Assembly (NCBI GenBank): GCA_943354505.1
Contig: CALRCE010000007.1
Span: forward strand, 1 to 42,409
Length of the DNA: 42,409 nucleotides
DNA from: Candidatus Peribacteria bacterium
GTDB lineage: Bacteria > Patescibacteriota > Gracilibacteria > UBA1369 > 2-02-FULL-48-14
Direction of reading: 5' to 3'
Part shown: in pieces, positions 28,851-35,041 of the stretch
How positions within the stretch are numbered: the stretch's first letter is position 1
How the letters are laid out: every line of letters starts with the position of its first letter
Position numbers and translations under genes: made by a program
The notes under the pieces: generated by a model
Told to the model about the DNA's origin: nothing
Databases searched by the model: none
What the model saw: only the letters and a program-made list of their open reading frames with translations

Positions 28851-29663
28851 TTATTCATCTTCATCTTCCTTCACACTCACTGGGTAGTTCCCCCAGGCTC
28901 TAGTAGCAAGAATATCTGAAGCAATATCTGCGACGGATTCAGGACCTTTAGGAGTTTCTTCTGATTTTCCCCACTCTGTTGTGTCCACGGATTTCACGTC
29001 CACCTCTTCACGTCCACCACTCCTTGTAGCAGTTGCTGAACTTTTTGGTCCATAGTAGAGCTTAAGCACAAGACCGCGATCGCCATGGTCGTAAAAGCCT
29101 CGTCTGCCGTTGTAAAAGTCACCTTGTGATTTATCAGCATTGATTACAATGGGCCTTAAATCATTGAACGCCTTCAACACAATTTGATAATCCTGATCAG
29201 TTAGGTCCGCCAACTCAGGCTGTTGGAGGGTCTGATAGTTGTTGATCAACAAATTGGAAAGATAAAGGGTTTTACCTCCTTTGACCAAAGCATTGAATTT
29301 TTGAACGCCTTGTTCTGAGAAAGTAGCATTGTCTAATGCGTCCACAAGTCCCTCCAATCCATTGCTATTAAAGCTGCCTTCGTCCGTCAATTTGCACAGC
29401 TGCTCATAAGCTCCTTCCACATCCAGGTTCGGGTAAGTCTCCCCGATTTCAAAAAAAGAAGTTTCTACGATGTCCAACTTCGCTTCAATGCCTTTGACAA
29501 TCCGCTCTTCCCTATCTAAGAGCTGCGAATCAGGCGCGCGTGGACCCTCAACTTTAGAAGATTCATTGGACTGCTGTTCTTGATGGAATTCTGGCACAGG
29601 AACGTAGGCTACCCCGCCTCTCACGCTTGAGGGCTGAATGCGGGTCTTTATAAATCCAATCAT
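28851..29663 (-). CDS. Hypothetical protein lying between direct repeats
   Basis: 270 residues, acidic, without signal peptide or membrane segment. A disordered N-terminus (PEFHQEQQSNESSKVEGPRAPDS) and an acidic disordered C-terminus (ending VKEDEDE) flank a helical core at ~50-190 (FFEIGETYPNLDVEGAYEQLCKL, NLLINNYQTLQQPELADLTDQDYQIVLKAFNDLRP). A Gly/Tyr-rich stretch near 195-215 (DFYNGRRGFYDHGDRGLVLKLYYG) could be a small beta unit. I do not recognise it. It is transcribed against both neighbours and is bracketed by the duplicated helicase 3' end, so it is probably an insertion. A minus-strand TATAAT overlaps the ATG, so it is either leaderless or starts later. Confidence 0.65.
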   Translation of the reverse strand: MIGFIKTRIQPSSVRGGVAYVPVPEFHQEQQSNESSKVEGPRAPDSQLLDREERIVKGIEAKLDIVETSFFEIGETYPNLDVEGAYEQLCKLTDEGSFNSNGLEGLVDALDNATFSEQGVQKFNALVKGGKTLYLSNLLINNYQTLQQPELADLTDQDYQIVLKAFNDLRPIVINADKSQGDFYNGRRGFYDHGDRGLVLKLYYGPKSSATATRSGGREEVDVKSVDTTEWGKSEETPKGPESVADIASDILATRAWGNYPVSVKEDEDE

Positions 29664-29684
29664 TATACAATATAAAAAGACCTT

Positions 29685-29837
29685 ATGGAAGGTAAAGCTG
29701 CCAAAAAGGCAGCCTTACTCGAAACCATCAAAGACACTTACGAAGACATTATGAACCTAAAATTCCTTGAGCCCGACGAATTCGCACTCTGCGGGGAATG
29801 CGAGTATTGTTGCCTTTTTAATCACTCCCACTCATGA
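29685..29837 (+). pseudogene. Duplicated C-terminal fragment of the helicase-nuclease (50 codons)
   Basis: A short ORF starting ATG-GAA-GGT encodes ~10 unrelated basic residues and then the helicase C-terminus (LLETIKDTYEDIMNLKF..., with the CGECEYC cysteines), ending FNHSHS. Its TGA overlaps the lipoprotein ATG as ATGA, the typical coupling of adjacent genes, so this copy probably marks the ancestral helicase end. It could be a dead remnant or a translated mini-protein; an AT-rich TACAAT/TATAAA stretch upstream might act as a promoter. Confidence 0.6.
29718..29809 (+). repeat. Direct repeat copy 2: helicase 3' end
   Basis: Second copy of 28727-28818, 991 bp downstream, with four mismatches, all near the 3' end of the repeat. 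Confidence 0.9.
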
Positions 29838-30685
29838 ACAAAATCCTCACCCTCCTCGCAGCTTTCCTACTTTTGACAGCATGCAACTCCACAACGCAAA
29901 GCGCCGTGGGTGAGATAGATTATTTTGTGGGCGAAGCACCCAACGGCGTTCAGAACTCTGCCTTGGGACAACTTTGTTTTGTTCCATCCGAGAAAGAAAC
30001 CACCAATGCTGGTGAAATGTTTTGCTTCACAAACAAAGACGAAGCCTTGAGACTACTGGGTCTAGAAAATCCAGAAAACTGTGACTACTACTGGCATGGA
30101 GTGGCAACGGTCGAGTTCACAGATCTGAGCGTCACAGCAGCTTCTCACGCCAAAGGGGATGCTTGTTTTGAAGAAGGAACCTGCGACTTCAACACCGCCA
30201 CATTCATCAAAGCCACAACAGTCAGTTCAGGTATAAAATGTGAAAACAAACGCAGCGATGCCAGAACTTACACAGATCCCAGTGGTTTTTCTTTTGAATA
30301 CCCCACAGGATGGACTCTTGAGTCTGGAACCGAGGTTCCAACCCTTTTGAGCACAGAAGGAGATCGTATCAGTTTCACCAAAGTGAGCGGGGACAAAGTT
30401 CAAGACGTCGACAATAAATTCGGGGACGTGACTTATTTTTTTGACGAGATTTTGAATGAGTGGCAAGTGATTTGGAACACGGACAGTCAGCCAGCAGACC
30501 AGGGGGCAAAAACTGCAGTACCCAGTTTCTACACCGAGACTGGACTATCCGTCTTTGCAGGGATAGGACGATGGAAAACAGACATTGTCGCCCTCAGTCA
30601 TGATCAATTCCTACTCGTGAACATCACGGGTAGCGGCGAAACCGCTGACTTAGACCCTTTGGTAAAAACAATAATGACAAACTAA
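29834..30685 (+). CDS. Secreted lipoprotein
   Basis: 283 residues. The signal peptide MNKILTLLAAFLLLTACNST carries a lipobox (LLTAC), so the mature protein is probably lipid-anchored by Cys17. Two regions follow: residues ~20-130 with several Cys (CFVPSEKETTNAGEMFCF, ENCDYYWHGVATVEF, GDACFEEGTCDF) and residues ~145-283 with DPSGFSFEYPTGWTLESG, a motif seen in PsbP-like domains. I cannot assign a function. The ATG overlaps the stop of the helicase fragment by 4 bp. The TAA shares bases with the stop of the convergent small gene. Confidence 0.8.
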   Translation: MNKILTLLAAFLLLTACNSTTQSAVGEIDYFVGEAPNGVQNSALGQLCFVPSEKETTNAGEMFCFTNKDEALRLLGLENPENCDYYWHGVATVEFTDLSVTAASHAKGDACFEEGTCDFNTATFIKATTVSSGIKCENKRSDARTYTDPSGFSFEYPTGWTLESGTEVPTLLSTEGDRISFTKVSGDKVQDVDNKFGDVTYFFDEILNEWQVIWNTDSQPADQGAKTAVPSFYTETGLSVFAGIGRWKTDIVALSHDQFLLVNITGSGETADLDPLVKTIMTN

Positions 30686-30990
30686 GACGGAAGATTTTTT
30701 CGTATTACTTTCCCAACAATTCTTCTGGCGACCACAATCGGTGCCCCAACGACAGCGAGAGCCGTTCCACCAAATGCACAGCTTCCATAGCCAACCGCGA
30801 TGGCTCCGAGAACAGCAAGGCGCACTCCTAGACCTACTTGAGTAGGAGTTTGAGTGTAGCATGGAGGTCGTGGTGGATTTGGGGCAGATCCAATAGGTTG
30901 AACTGTTGGAAGGCGTAGATCCGGCGGAACATGAAAAACGACCACAGGTAAGACTTCACTCAATAGATCATAAGGATCATCTTCTTCCAT
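30682..30990 (-). CDS. Small membrane protein
   Basis: 102 residues. An acidic N-terminus (MEEDDPYDLLSEVLPVVVFHV), a Pro-rich middle (APNPPRPPCYTQTPTQ), then a hydrophobic hairpin (VRLAVLGAIAVGYGS and GTALAVVGAPIVVARRI) and a basic tail. I do not recognise it. I used the ATG at 30990; an in-frame TTG lies two codons upstream. It is the gene beyond the last tRNA-like core (31067-31099), and TTGACG, N18, GATAGT lies upstream on the minus strand, so it may be a third unit of the cassette array. Confidence 0.55.
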   Translation of the reverse strand: MEEDDPYDLLSEVLPVVVFHVPPDLRLPTVQPIGSAPNPPRPPCYTQTPTQVGLGVRLAVLGAIAVGYGSCAFGGTALAVVGAPIVVARRIVGKVIRKNLPS

Positions 30991-31066
30991 AGACAAATGG
31001 AAAAAAAGTCGAACAGAACACCTATCACTATCGTCCTACGGAGCCATCCGCGTCAATAGACATCTT

Positions 31067-31099
31067 TCTGGTGGACCACTGTGGAAGATTCTAGAACTT
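31067..31099 (-). repeat. Cassette junction 3 (left arm plus core)
   Basis: Left arm TTCTAGAATC plus core CCACCAGA, matching junction 2 at 29 of 33 positions. The stop codon TAG of the kinase-fold gene lies inside TTCTAG. The following arm differs from the other junctions apart from a later TTGACG. Confidence 0.75.
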
Positions 31100-31789
31100 A
31101 TTTTTTACTCCAACATTAAGAAAACATTCCCATATTCGGTCACGGATCAACTCTCTATATGCATTAGGATCCACATCAGTTGTTTGACCTCCCCAATCAA
31201 CGATCAGAGGGGATTCACTCCCTTTCGGTAAACGTACATTCCTTGGGCTTACATTGCTCAGTTGCCAACCACGTTTGAAAGACTGTTCTCCAATCGTCTC
31301 GTAAAGAGCGGCAGCTTTTTCTGTGATCATTAATTTCGAATCATCTGAAAGGTGAGAGGTGAAAACATCAATCAGATCAATCCCATCAATGAAATCCTCA
31401 ACAATAACTCGATAATCGCCATTCTGAAAAGCTTGATTTCTACCCGTCCTACTCACTTGAGAGTAGCTTCCTAAAAAAGCAGGAGCAAAAGGAATGAAAT
31501 CCTCTTCCACTCGCGGGCTGACCTCACGGTGAAATCGGTCAGGCACATTACGTTTGTGGAATTTTAAAATAAGAGTAACCTCCCGTGACCCGTCGGAAAG
31601 TTGGAGCTTGAAAATTTGTTTGAATCTCTTACCAGCGTTGTAGAGGTCTAACTTCCAGGTCCTAATAGTAGAGAGCCCATACAGTGCTTCGATTTTTCTT
31701 AAAAGTTCATCTTTCGCCAACAAAGACTCTACAGACTCCAGGCGTAAATCAGATGACTCTGTCGGGAAAGTTGTGAGATCAGGGCTCAT
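31091..31789 (-). CDS. Protein-kinase-fold (phosphotransferase-like) protein
   Basis: 232 residues with the layout of the aminoglycoside-phosphotransferase/kinase fold. A beta-3-like LILKFHKRN contains a candidate ATP-binding lysine, VIVEDFIDGIDLIDVF is a hinge, GWQLSNVSPRNVRLP stands where the catalytic loop (HxDxxxxN) should be, and LIVDWGGQ is the metal-binding D-W/F-G. The catalytic Asp of the loop appears as Asn or Ser, so it may be catalytically weak or a pseudokinase. It starts 7 bp after the cysteine-cluster gene, and the two form one cassette-like unit. Its last codon and stop lie within the junction repeat. Confidence 0.6.
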   Translation of the reverse strand: MSPDLTTFPTESSDLRLESVESLLAKDELLRKIEALYGLSTIRTWKLDLYNAGKRFKQIFKLQLSDGSREVTLILKFHKRNVPDRFHREVSPRVEEDFIPFAPAFLGSYSQVSRTGRNQAFQNGDYRVIVEDFIDGIDLIDVFTSHLSDDSKLMITEKAAALYETIGEQSFKRGWQLSNVSPRNVRLPKGSESPLIVDWGGQTTDVDPNAYRELIRDRIWECFLNVGVKNKF

Positions 31790-31796
31790 TCTCGTC

Positions 31797-32459
31797 CTAA
31801 TTAGTGGGGAAGTAATTGCGAATCAATTCTCGTTGCGCGGGCTTTATGTCACCTCTGTTTAAGCCCAATTGGCTTTTGAGGATGCGCAGTCTTTTAGGGG
31901 GAAATGTCTCTAAAATTCGTCTTAAATTCATCAAGGCCAGTAGTTCAAGAGGGAGTCTATCGAGGCGAATCAACTTTTTTAAAAAAGTTTCAAGTTGATC
32001 GGGCTCAATCTTTGAAGGAGGGCCCCAGTGGATGAACCCTTTTTCGATGAACTTGTTGGCCGTGTGTAAATCATTCGAATTGCACATCAAGAGCACCCAA
32101 GTCCAAAAATTATTAACAATCACGTCAAAGTGTGAAATGCCGGGAAAATCTTCTGGATTGAAGTCACCGGGCCCGTGCCAATCTCTGCAGTGTTGGAGAG
32201 CAGGATGATCTTTTATGTGATGAGCCTGACATAAAGAAGAGCCCTCTTCGGTAGTGGCTAAGTGTGGGCAGACGGTGAGAACAGCTTTTCTCGTTAGCGA
32301 GACGGGTTCATCGACTGTTTCTGGAATTCGGATAGGAAGGCGATCTTCAAAAGCAACGCAGCAAAGTCCACACTGGTTACACTCTCCTCGTGCGGCACAC
32401 TTCACCATTTCTTCTTTTGTGTGCTCTCGTGACTGATCAAGCCAATCCACTAATTTCAT
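31797..32459 (-). CDS. YkgJ-type cysteine-cluster (metal-chelating) protein
   Basis: 220 residues. Clustered cysteines CNQCGLCC near the N-terminus plus VCPHLATTEEGSSLCQAHHIKDHPALQHC match the putative zinc/iron-chelating YkgJ family, proposed to bind metal or an Fe-S cluster. The C-terminal half is helical and without known motifs. The frame is open upstream to 32516, but that segment is the junction repeat with its promoter, so I chose ATG 32459 (MKLVDWLDQ). It is followed at 7 bp by the kinase-fold gene. Confidence 0.75.
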   Translation of the reverse strand: MKLVDWLDQSREHTKEEMVKCAARGECNQCGLCCVAFEDRLPIRIPETVDEPVSLTRKAVLTVCPHLATTEEGSSLCQAHHIKDHPALQHCRDWHGPGDFNPEDFPGISHFDVIVNNFWTWVLLMCNSNDLHTANKFIEKGFIHWGPPSKIEPDQLETFLKKLIRLDRLPLELLALMNLRRILETFPPKRLRILKSQLGLNRGDIKPAQRELIRNYFPTN

Positions 32460-32482
32460 GCGAGTGAATGAAAATGAAATAG

Positions 32483-32549
32483 CGCATATTAAAACACAAA
32501 CTGACTTATAAGTCAATCTGGTGGAGCACAGTGAATGATTCTAGAACTT
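32483..32549 (-). repeat. Cassette junction 2 (left arm, core, right arm)
   Basis: A hybrid of the other two junctions. Bases 32517-32549 match junction 3 (29 of 33), and bases 32483-32524 match junction 1 (35 of 42); the shared core is CCACCAGA. It begins at the stop codon of the 291-residue gene and ends 24 bp before the ATG of the cysteine-cluster gene. A GACTTATAAGTC palindrome lies in the right arm. Confidence 0.8.
32488..32516 (-). promoter_or_regulatory. Promoter in right arm of junction 2
   Basis: Minus-strand TTGACT (32511-32516), 17-bp spacer, TTTAAT (32488-32493), reading into the cysteine-cluster gene. Confidence 0.6.
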
Positions 32550-33425
32550 CTAATACTGAAACTGACTGAAAACCTGGCTAGAGCCAAAACCAATGGTTGG
32601 TCGCACCGGTCTAAGAACAAAATCAGAGATTTCTATATCAGTAGTTCTACTCGCTATAGCATTGACGATGGGGACGTGTTGACCTTGTGAAGTGGCATAC
32701 AAGTAGTCCTTCCATAGTACACCACCCTTCGTAGTCATAGCATTGGCATCGGACAGAACCGTAACCTTCACGGCCTTATCTTCACCCTTTCTGTGGTACA
32801 TCTTCGCCAGAAAATGTTCGTTTACGCGAACCAAACCTTCACCTCTTCGTGCCGCCTCCATAAAATTTCTCTCCATGCCACCACATGCAAAACCAGGATC
32901 TTTTCTCGCCCCAATGAGCACTTCTCTTGTCTCCTTAGATTCCATTCGTTCAGAGACTCTGGCACGCAAATCGTCTCCTTCAAGTGCAGCTAGAAGTCGT
33001 GCTGCATTATTGAATTGAAAGATTTTGAACAAGTCATCATCCTGAAATGGATCTACTCCGATGGACATTTTTTGTCTAAAAAAATCATTTGGGAAGAGAG
33101 CCTCAATTCCCTCAGGACAGCGAGTATAAAAATCCCACGGATACTTCCTGTGAAGAGCGAGCAGGTGTTCACGCAGTTCCCCGTCAGGGAAAACATCTCT
33201 AAGTTTAGGCAAAAATCCCAAATAACTTTGGGGATGTTCATCATTTAATGCTGTTTTTACGCGTCCTCTAATTTTATCAATACCTAGATAGCGGAGCAGT
33301 CTTTCGTACTGGCTCAGCATATCAACAGCAGAAAGCGCCCTGGCTTCCAAAGCGGCAGTGATCCGTGGGGTGTCTCCTTCCTCTCGAGCGATCAAGGAAT
33401 TAAATTCTCTCGTTGTGAAAGCCAT
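32550..33425 (-). CDS. Hypothetical protein downstream of tRNA-Val
   Basis: 291 residues, soluble. Mainly helical in the first ~150 residues (FNSLIAREEGDTPRI, MLSQYERLLRYLGIDKIRGRV, LREHLLALHRKYPWDFYTRCPEGIEALF), then a more mixed C-terminal half (VLIGARKDPGFACGGMERNFMEAARRGEG, AVKVTVLSDANAMTTKGGVLWKDYLYA). I do not recognise the family. It sits alone between two junction repeats, with a promoter 20 bp upstream of the ATG, so it behaves as a single-gene cassette of ~0.95 kb. Confidence 0.72.
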   Translation of the reverse strand: MAFTTREFNSLIAREEGDTPRITAALEARALSAVDMLSQYERLLRYLGIDKIRGRVKTALNDEHPQSYLGFLPKLRDVFPDGELREHLLALHRKYPWDFYTRCPEGIEALFPNDFFRQKMSIGVDPFQDDDLFKIFQFNNAARLLAALEGDDLRARVSERMESKETREVLIGARKDPGFACGGMERNFMEAARRGEGLVRVNEHFLAKMYHRKGEDKAVKVTVLSDANAMTTKGGVLWKDYLYATSQGQHVPIVNAIASRTTDIEISDFVLRPVRPTIGFGSSQVFSQFQY

Positions 33426-33439
33426 TCAAGAAGTTTAAA

Positions 33440-33481
33440 GGCACATTTAAACATAAACCGACTAACAAGTCAATCTGGTGG
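33440..33481 (-). repeat. Cassette junction 1 (tRNA-Val 3' end plus right arm)
   Basis: The last bases of tRNA-Val (ending CCA) continue into an arm that matches junction 2 at 35 of 42 positions. The first 15 bases from CCACCAGA are identical. Confidence 0.8.
33445..33473 (-). promoter_or_regulatory. Promoter in right arm of junction 1
   Basis: Minus-strand TTGACT (33468-33473), 17-bp spacer, TTAAAT (33445-33450), immediately after the tRNA and 20 bp before the ATG of the 291-residue gene. Confidence 0.55.
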
Positions 33482-33552
33482 GCGATAGTGGACTCGAACC
33501 ACCGACCTCCACAATGTCAATGTGGCGCTCTAACCAGCTGAGCTAACCGCCC
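33476..33552 (-). tRNA. tRNA-Val(GAC)
   Basis: A complete cloverleaf on the minus strand: acceptor GGGCGGT/ATCGCCC, D-stem GCTC/GAGC, anticodon arm CCACA-TTGACAT-TGTGG with anticodon GAC, T-arm GGTGG-TTCGAGT-CCACT, discriminator A and encoded CCA. Its 3' end is the first junction of the downstream repeat array. Confidence 0.97.
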
Positions 33553-33596
33553 TCATGAGGTCCTTCGTGCATTCCTCAAGGGAAAGCTCGGCCATT

Positions 33597-34799
33597 CTAC
33601 TGAACGATCGGGGTTCCTGCAAGCTCGCCGTCCTGGATGCTTTCGGTGCTGCCCTCTTCGAGTGCACTCAACACCTCAGCAAAACTCAAATCTTCAGTGT
33701 TGGACATTAAAATTCGTGCCACCGCTGCACTCACAAAAGCTGTGGATTGAGAGGTTCCCGTCTTATAACCATACTTGTTGTCAGGGATGGAAGACTTCAC
33801 ACGATAGCCATATGCTGCCACGTCCACCCAACTGCCGTAGTTGGAGCTGGTCAGTTTGTGGCCACCCGCGTCCACGCTTCCCACGGCAATGGTTTGCGCA
33901 TAGCCAGCAGGGTAAAAAGCCGTGTCTTTTCCTGAGTTTCCAGCCGCTGCCACCACAATGATGCCTTGATCGTAGGCCTTCTCAACCAGCGTTTCTAAGG
34001 CATAAGAGGCCGTTCCAAGGCCAAAACTGGCGTTCACTACGTCCACATCATCTTCAATCGCCTTCGAGAAAGCTTCCAGCACATTCGAGAGCTTGCCTCC
34101 CTTACTGTCCACAATCTTATAAGGAGCAATGGTCACCCCAGGGGCATTGCTGGCAATGATGCCCGCGATGTGCGTTCCATGACCCACGTCATCCAAGATC
34201 GTGCTGTTTTCGGTGATGGTGTTCCAACCTGTTTCCAAAGGCACATCTTCAAAAATTTCGTGCCCCTCATCCATGCCACTGTCGATCACGGCCACCACCA
34301 CCTCATGCACAGATTCTGAACTGAGTTCCACAGGCTTATCTTCAGGGTAAGCAGGAGGGTAGAGCGTGAGATCGTAGGTGGGACCTTCTAAACTCACGTC
34401 TTGATCCAATTCCACATTCATAAATTCAGGCACGCCGCGCTCGTAAGCATCGGCAATTGTAGTCAACTCCTCGTCCGAAAGCGGGTCCTGGGGCTTCAAA
34501 AGCAGGAATTGATCCTCCAGACTCACCACCAAACCCTTATTGTCTTTGGTGTTTTGACTGGGAATAAGGGCATCTGCTTTATACAGCTCCGAAATCAAAG
34601 GGGACGAAGATTCATCATTCAAAATGTCCTCCACAGACATTTGATATTGGTAGTTGAGTGTCCTCAGCGCTTTAAGCGAATCCGTCTGAAAAAGCTCATT
34701 TTGGGGATGAATTTGGCTGTCCACTAAGGTCAAAACCAAGGCGAGTCCAACGGCCAAAGTGACCGGAAGATAAGATAAGATCTTAGAATATTTAAGCAT
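33597..34799 (-). CDS. Subtilisin-like serine protease (S8)
   Basis: 400 residues. A hydrophobic N-terminal segment (LSYLPVTLAVGLALVLTLV) exports or anchors it. Residues ~30-160 look like a propeptide region with unusual acidic content. The catalytic domain shows Asp173 in VVVAVIDSGMD, His207 in DDVGHGTHIAGIIAS, the oxyanion Asn288 in AAAGNSG and Ser350 in GTSQSTAF (family GTSMA). The family triad is complete. No sorting signal or C-terminal anchor is seen. It lies 44 bp upstream of tRNA-Val on the same strand. Confidence 0.94.
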   Translation of the reverse strand: MLKYSKILSYLPVTLAVGLALVLTLVDSQIHPQNELFQTDSLKALRTLNYQYQMSVEDILNDESSSPLISELYKADALIPSQNTKDNKGLVVSLEDQFLLLKPQDPLSDEELTTIADAYERGVPEFMNVELDQDVSLEGPTYDLTLYPPAYPEDKPVELSSESVHEVVVAVIDSGMDEGHEIFEDVPLETGWNTITENSTILDDVGHGTHIAGIIASNAPGVTIAPYKIVDSKGGKLSNVLEAFSKAIEDDVDVVNASFGLGTASYALETLVEKAYDQGIIVVAAAGNSGKDTAFYPAGYAQTIAVGSVDAGGHKLTSSNYGSWVDVAAYGYRVKSSIPDNKYGYKTGTSQSTAFVSAAVARILMSNTEDLSFAEVLSALEEGSTESIQDGELAGTPIVQ

Positions 34800-34848
34800 G
34801 GCGTGGGCTAAAATTGGCTCCAGCTTCGCACAATTGCATAAAAAAGAC

Positions 34849-34877
34849 TAGACAAGATTTTCTTTATTGTATATAAT
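34849..34877 (+). promoter_or_regulatory. Promoter of a short leader-like transcript
   Basis: TAGACA (34849-34854), 17-bp spacer, TATAAT (34872-34877), close to consensus. No gene follows before the terminator at 34929-34968. Confidence 0.65.
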
Positions 34878-34879
34878 GA

Positions 34880-34968
34880 ACACTTATTTGATGAATCGTC
34901 AAATAGGTAAAAAAATGACATACGGTTGAAGAGGGCTCTTCATGGCGTGGAGGGGGCCCTCTTTTTTT
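34880..34968 (+). ncRNA. Candidate short RNA or leader, ~90 nt
   Basis: Between the promoter at 34849 and a terminator there is a 7-bp hairpin TATTTGA-(7 nt)-TCAAATA (34885-34905), then AGGT and a four-codon ORF ATG-ACA-TAC-GGT-TGA (34915-34929). In the same frame a 17-codon ORF starts at the ATG at 34876. This is consistent with a small RNA or an attenuator with a leader peptide, but no family is recognised. Confidence 0.4.
34929..34968 (+). terminator. Rho-independent terminator
   Basis: 8-bp stem AAGAGGGC/GCCCTCTT with a 19-base loop, followed by a T tract. Confidence 0.75.
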
Positions 34969-34994
34969 ACAAAAAATTTGGGTATCGATTTCCC

Positions 34995-35013
34995 CACAAA
35001 TTTGTGCTATAAT
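34995..35013 (+). promoter_or_regulatory. Extended -10 promoter with adjoining palindrome
   Basis: TGCTATAAT (35005-35013) drives the gene at 35042. The perfect palindrome CACAAATTTGTG (34995-35006) overlaps the TG of the extended -10 and could be an operator. Confidence 0.5.
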
Positions 35014-35041
35014 TACAGAGCAATTTCTATAGAATTAAAAA

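Noticed and set aside
28851-33425. Insertion sequence or prophage
   Set aside because: No transposase, integrase or phage gene is recognisable despite the repeat evidence for insertion.
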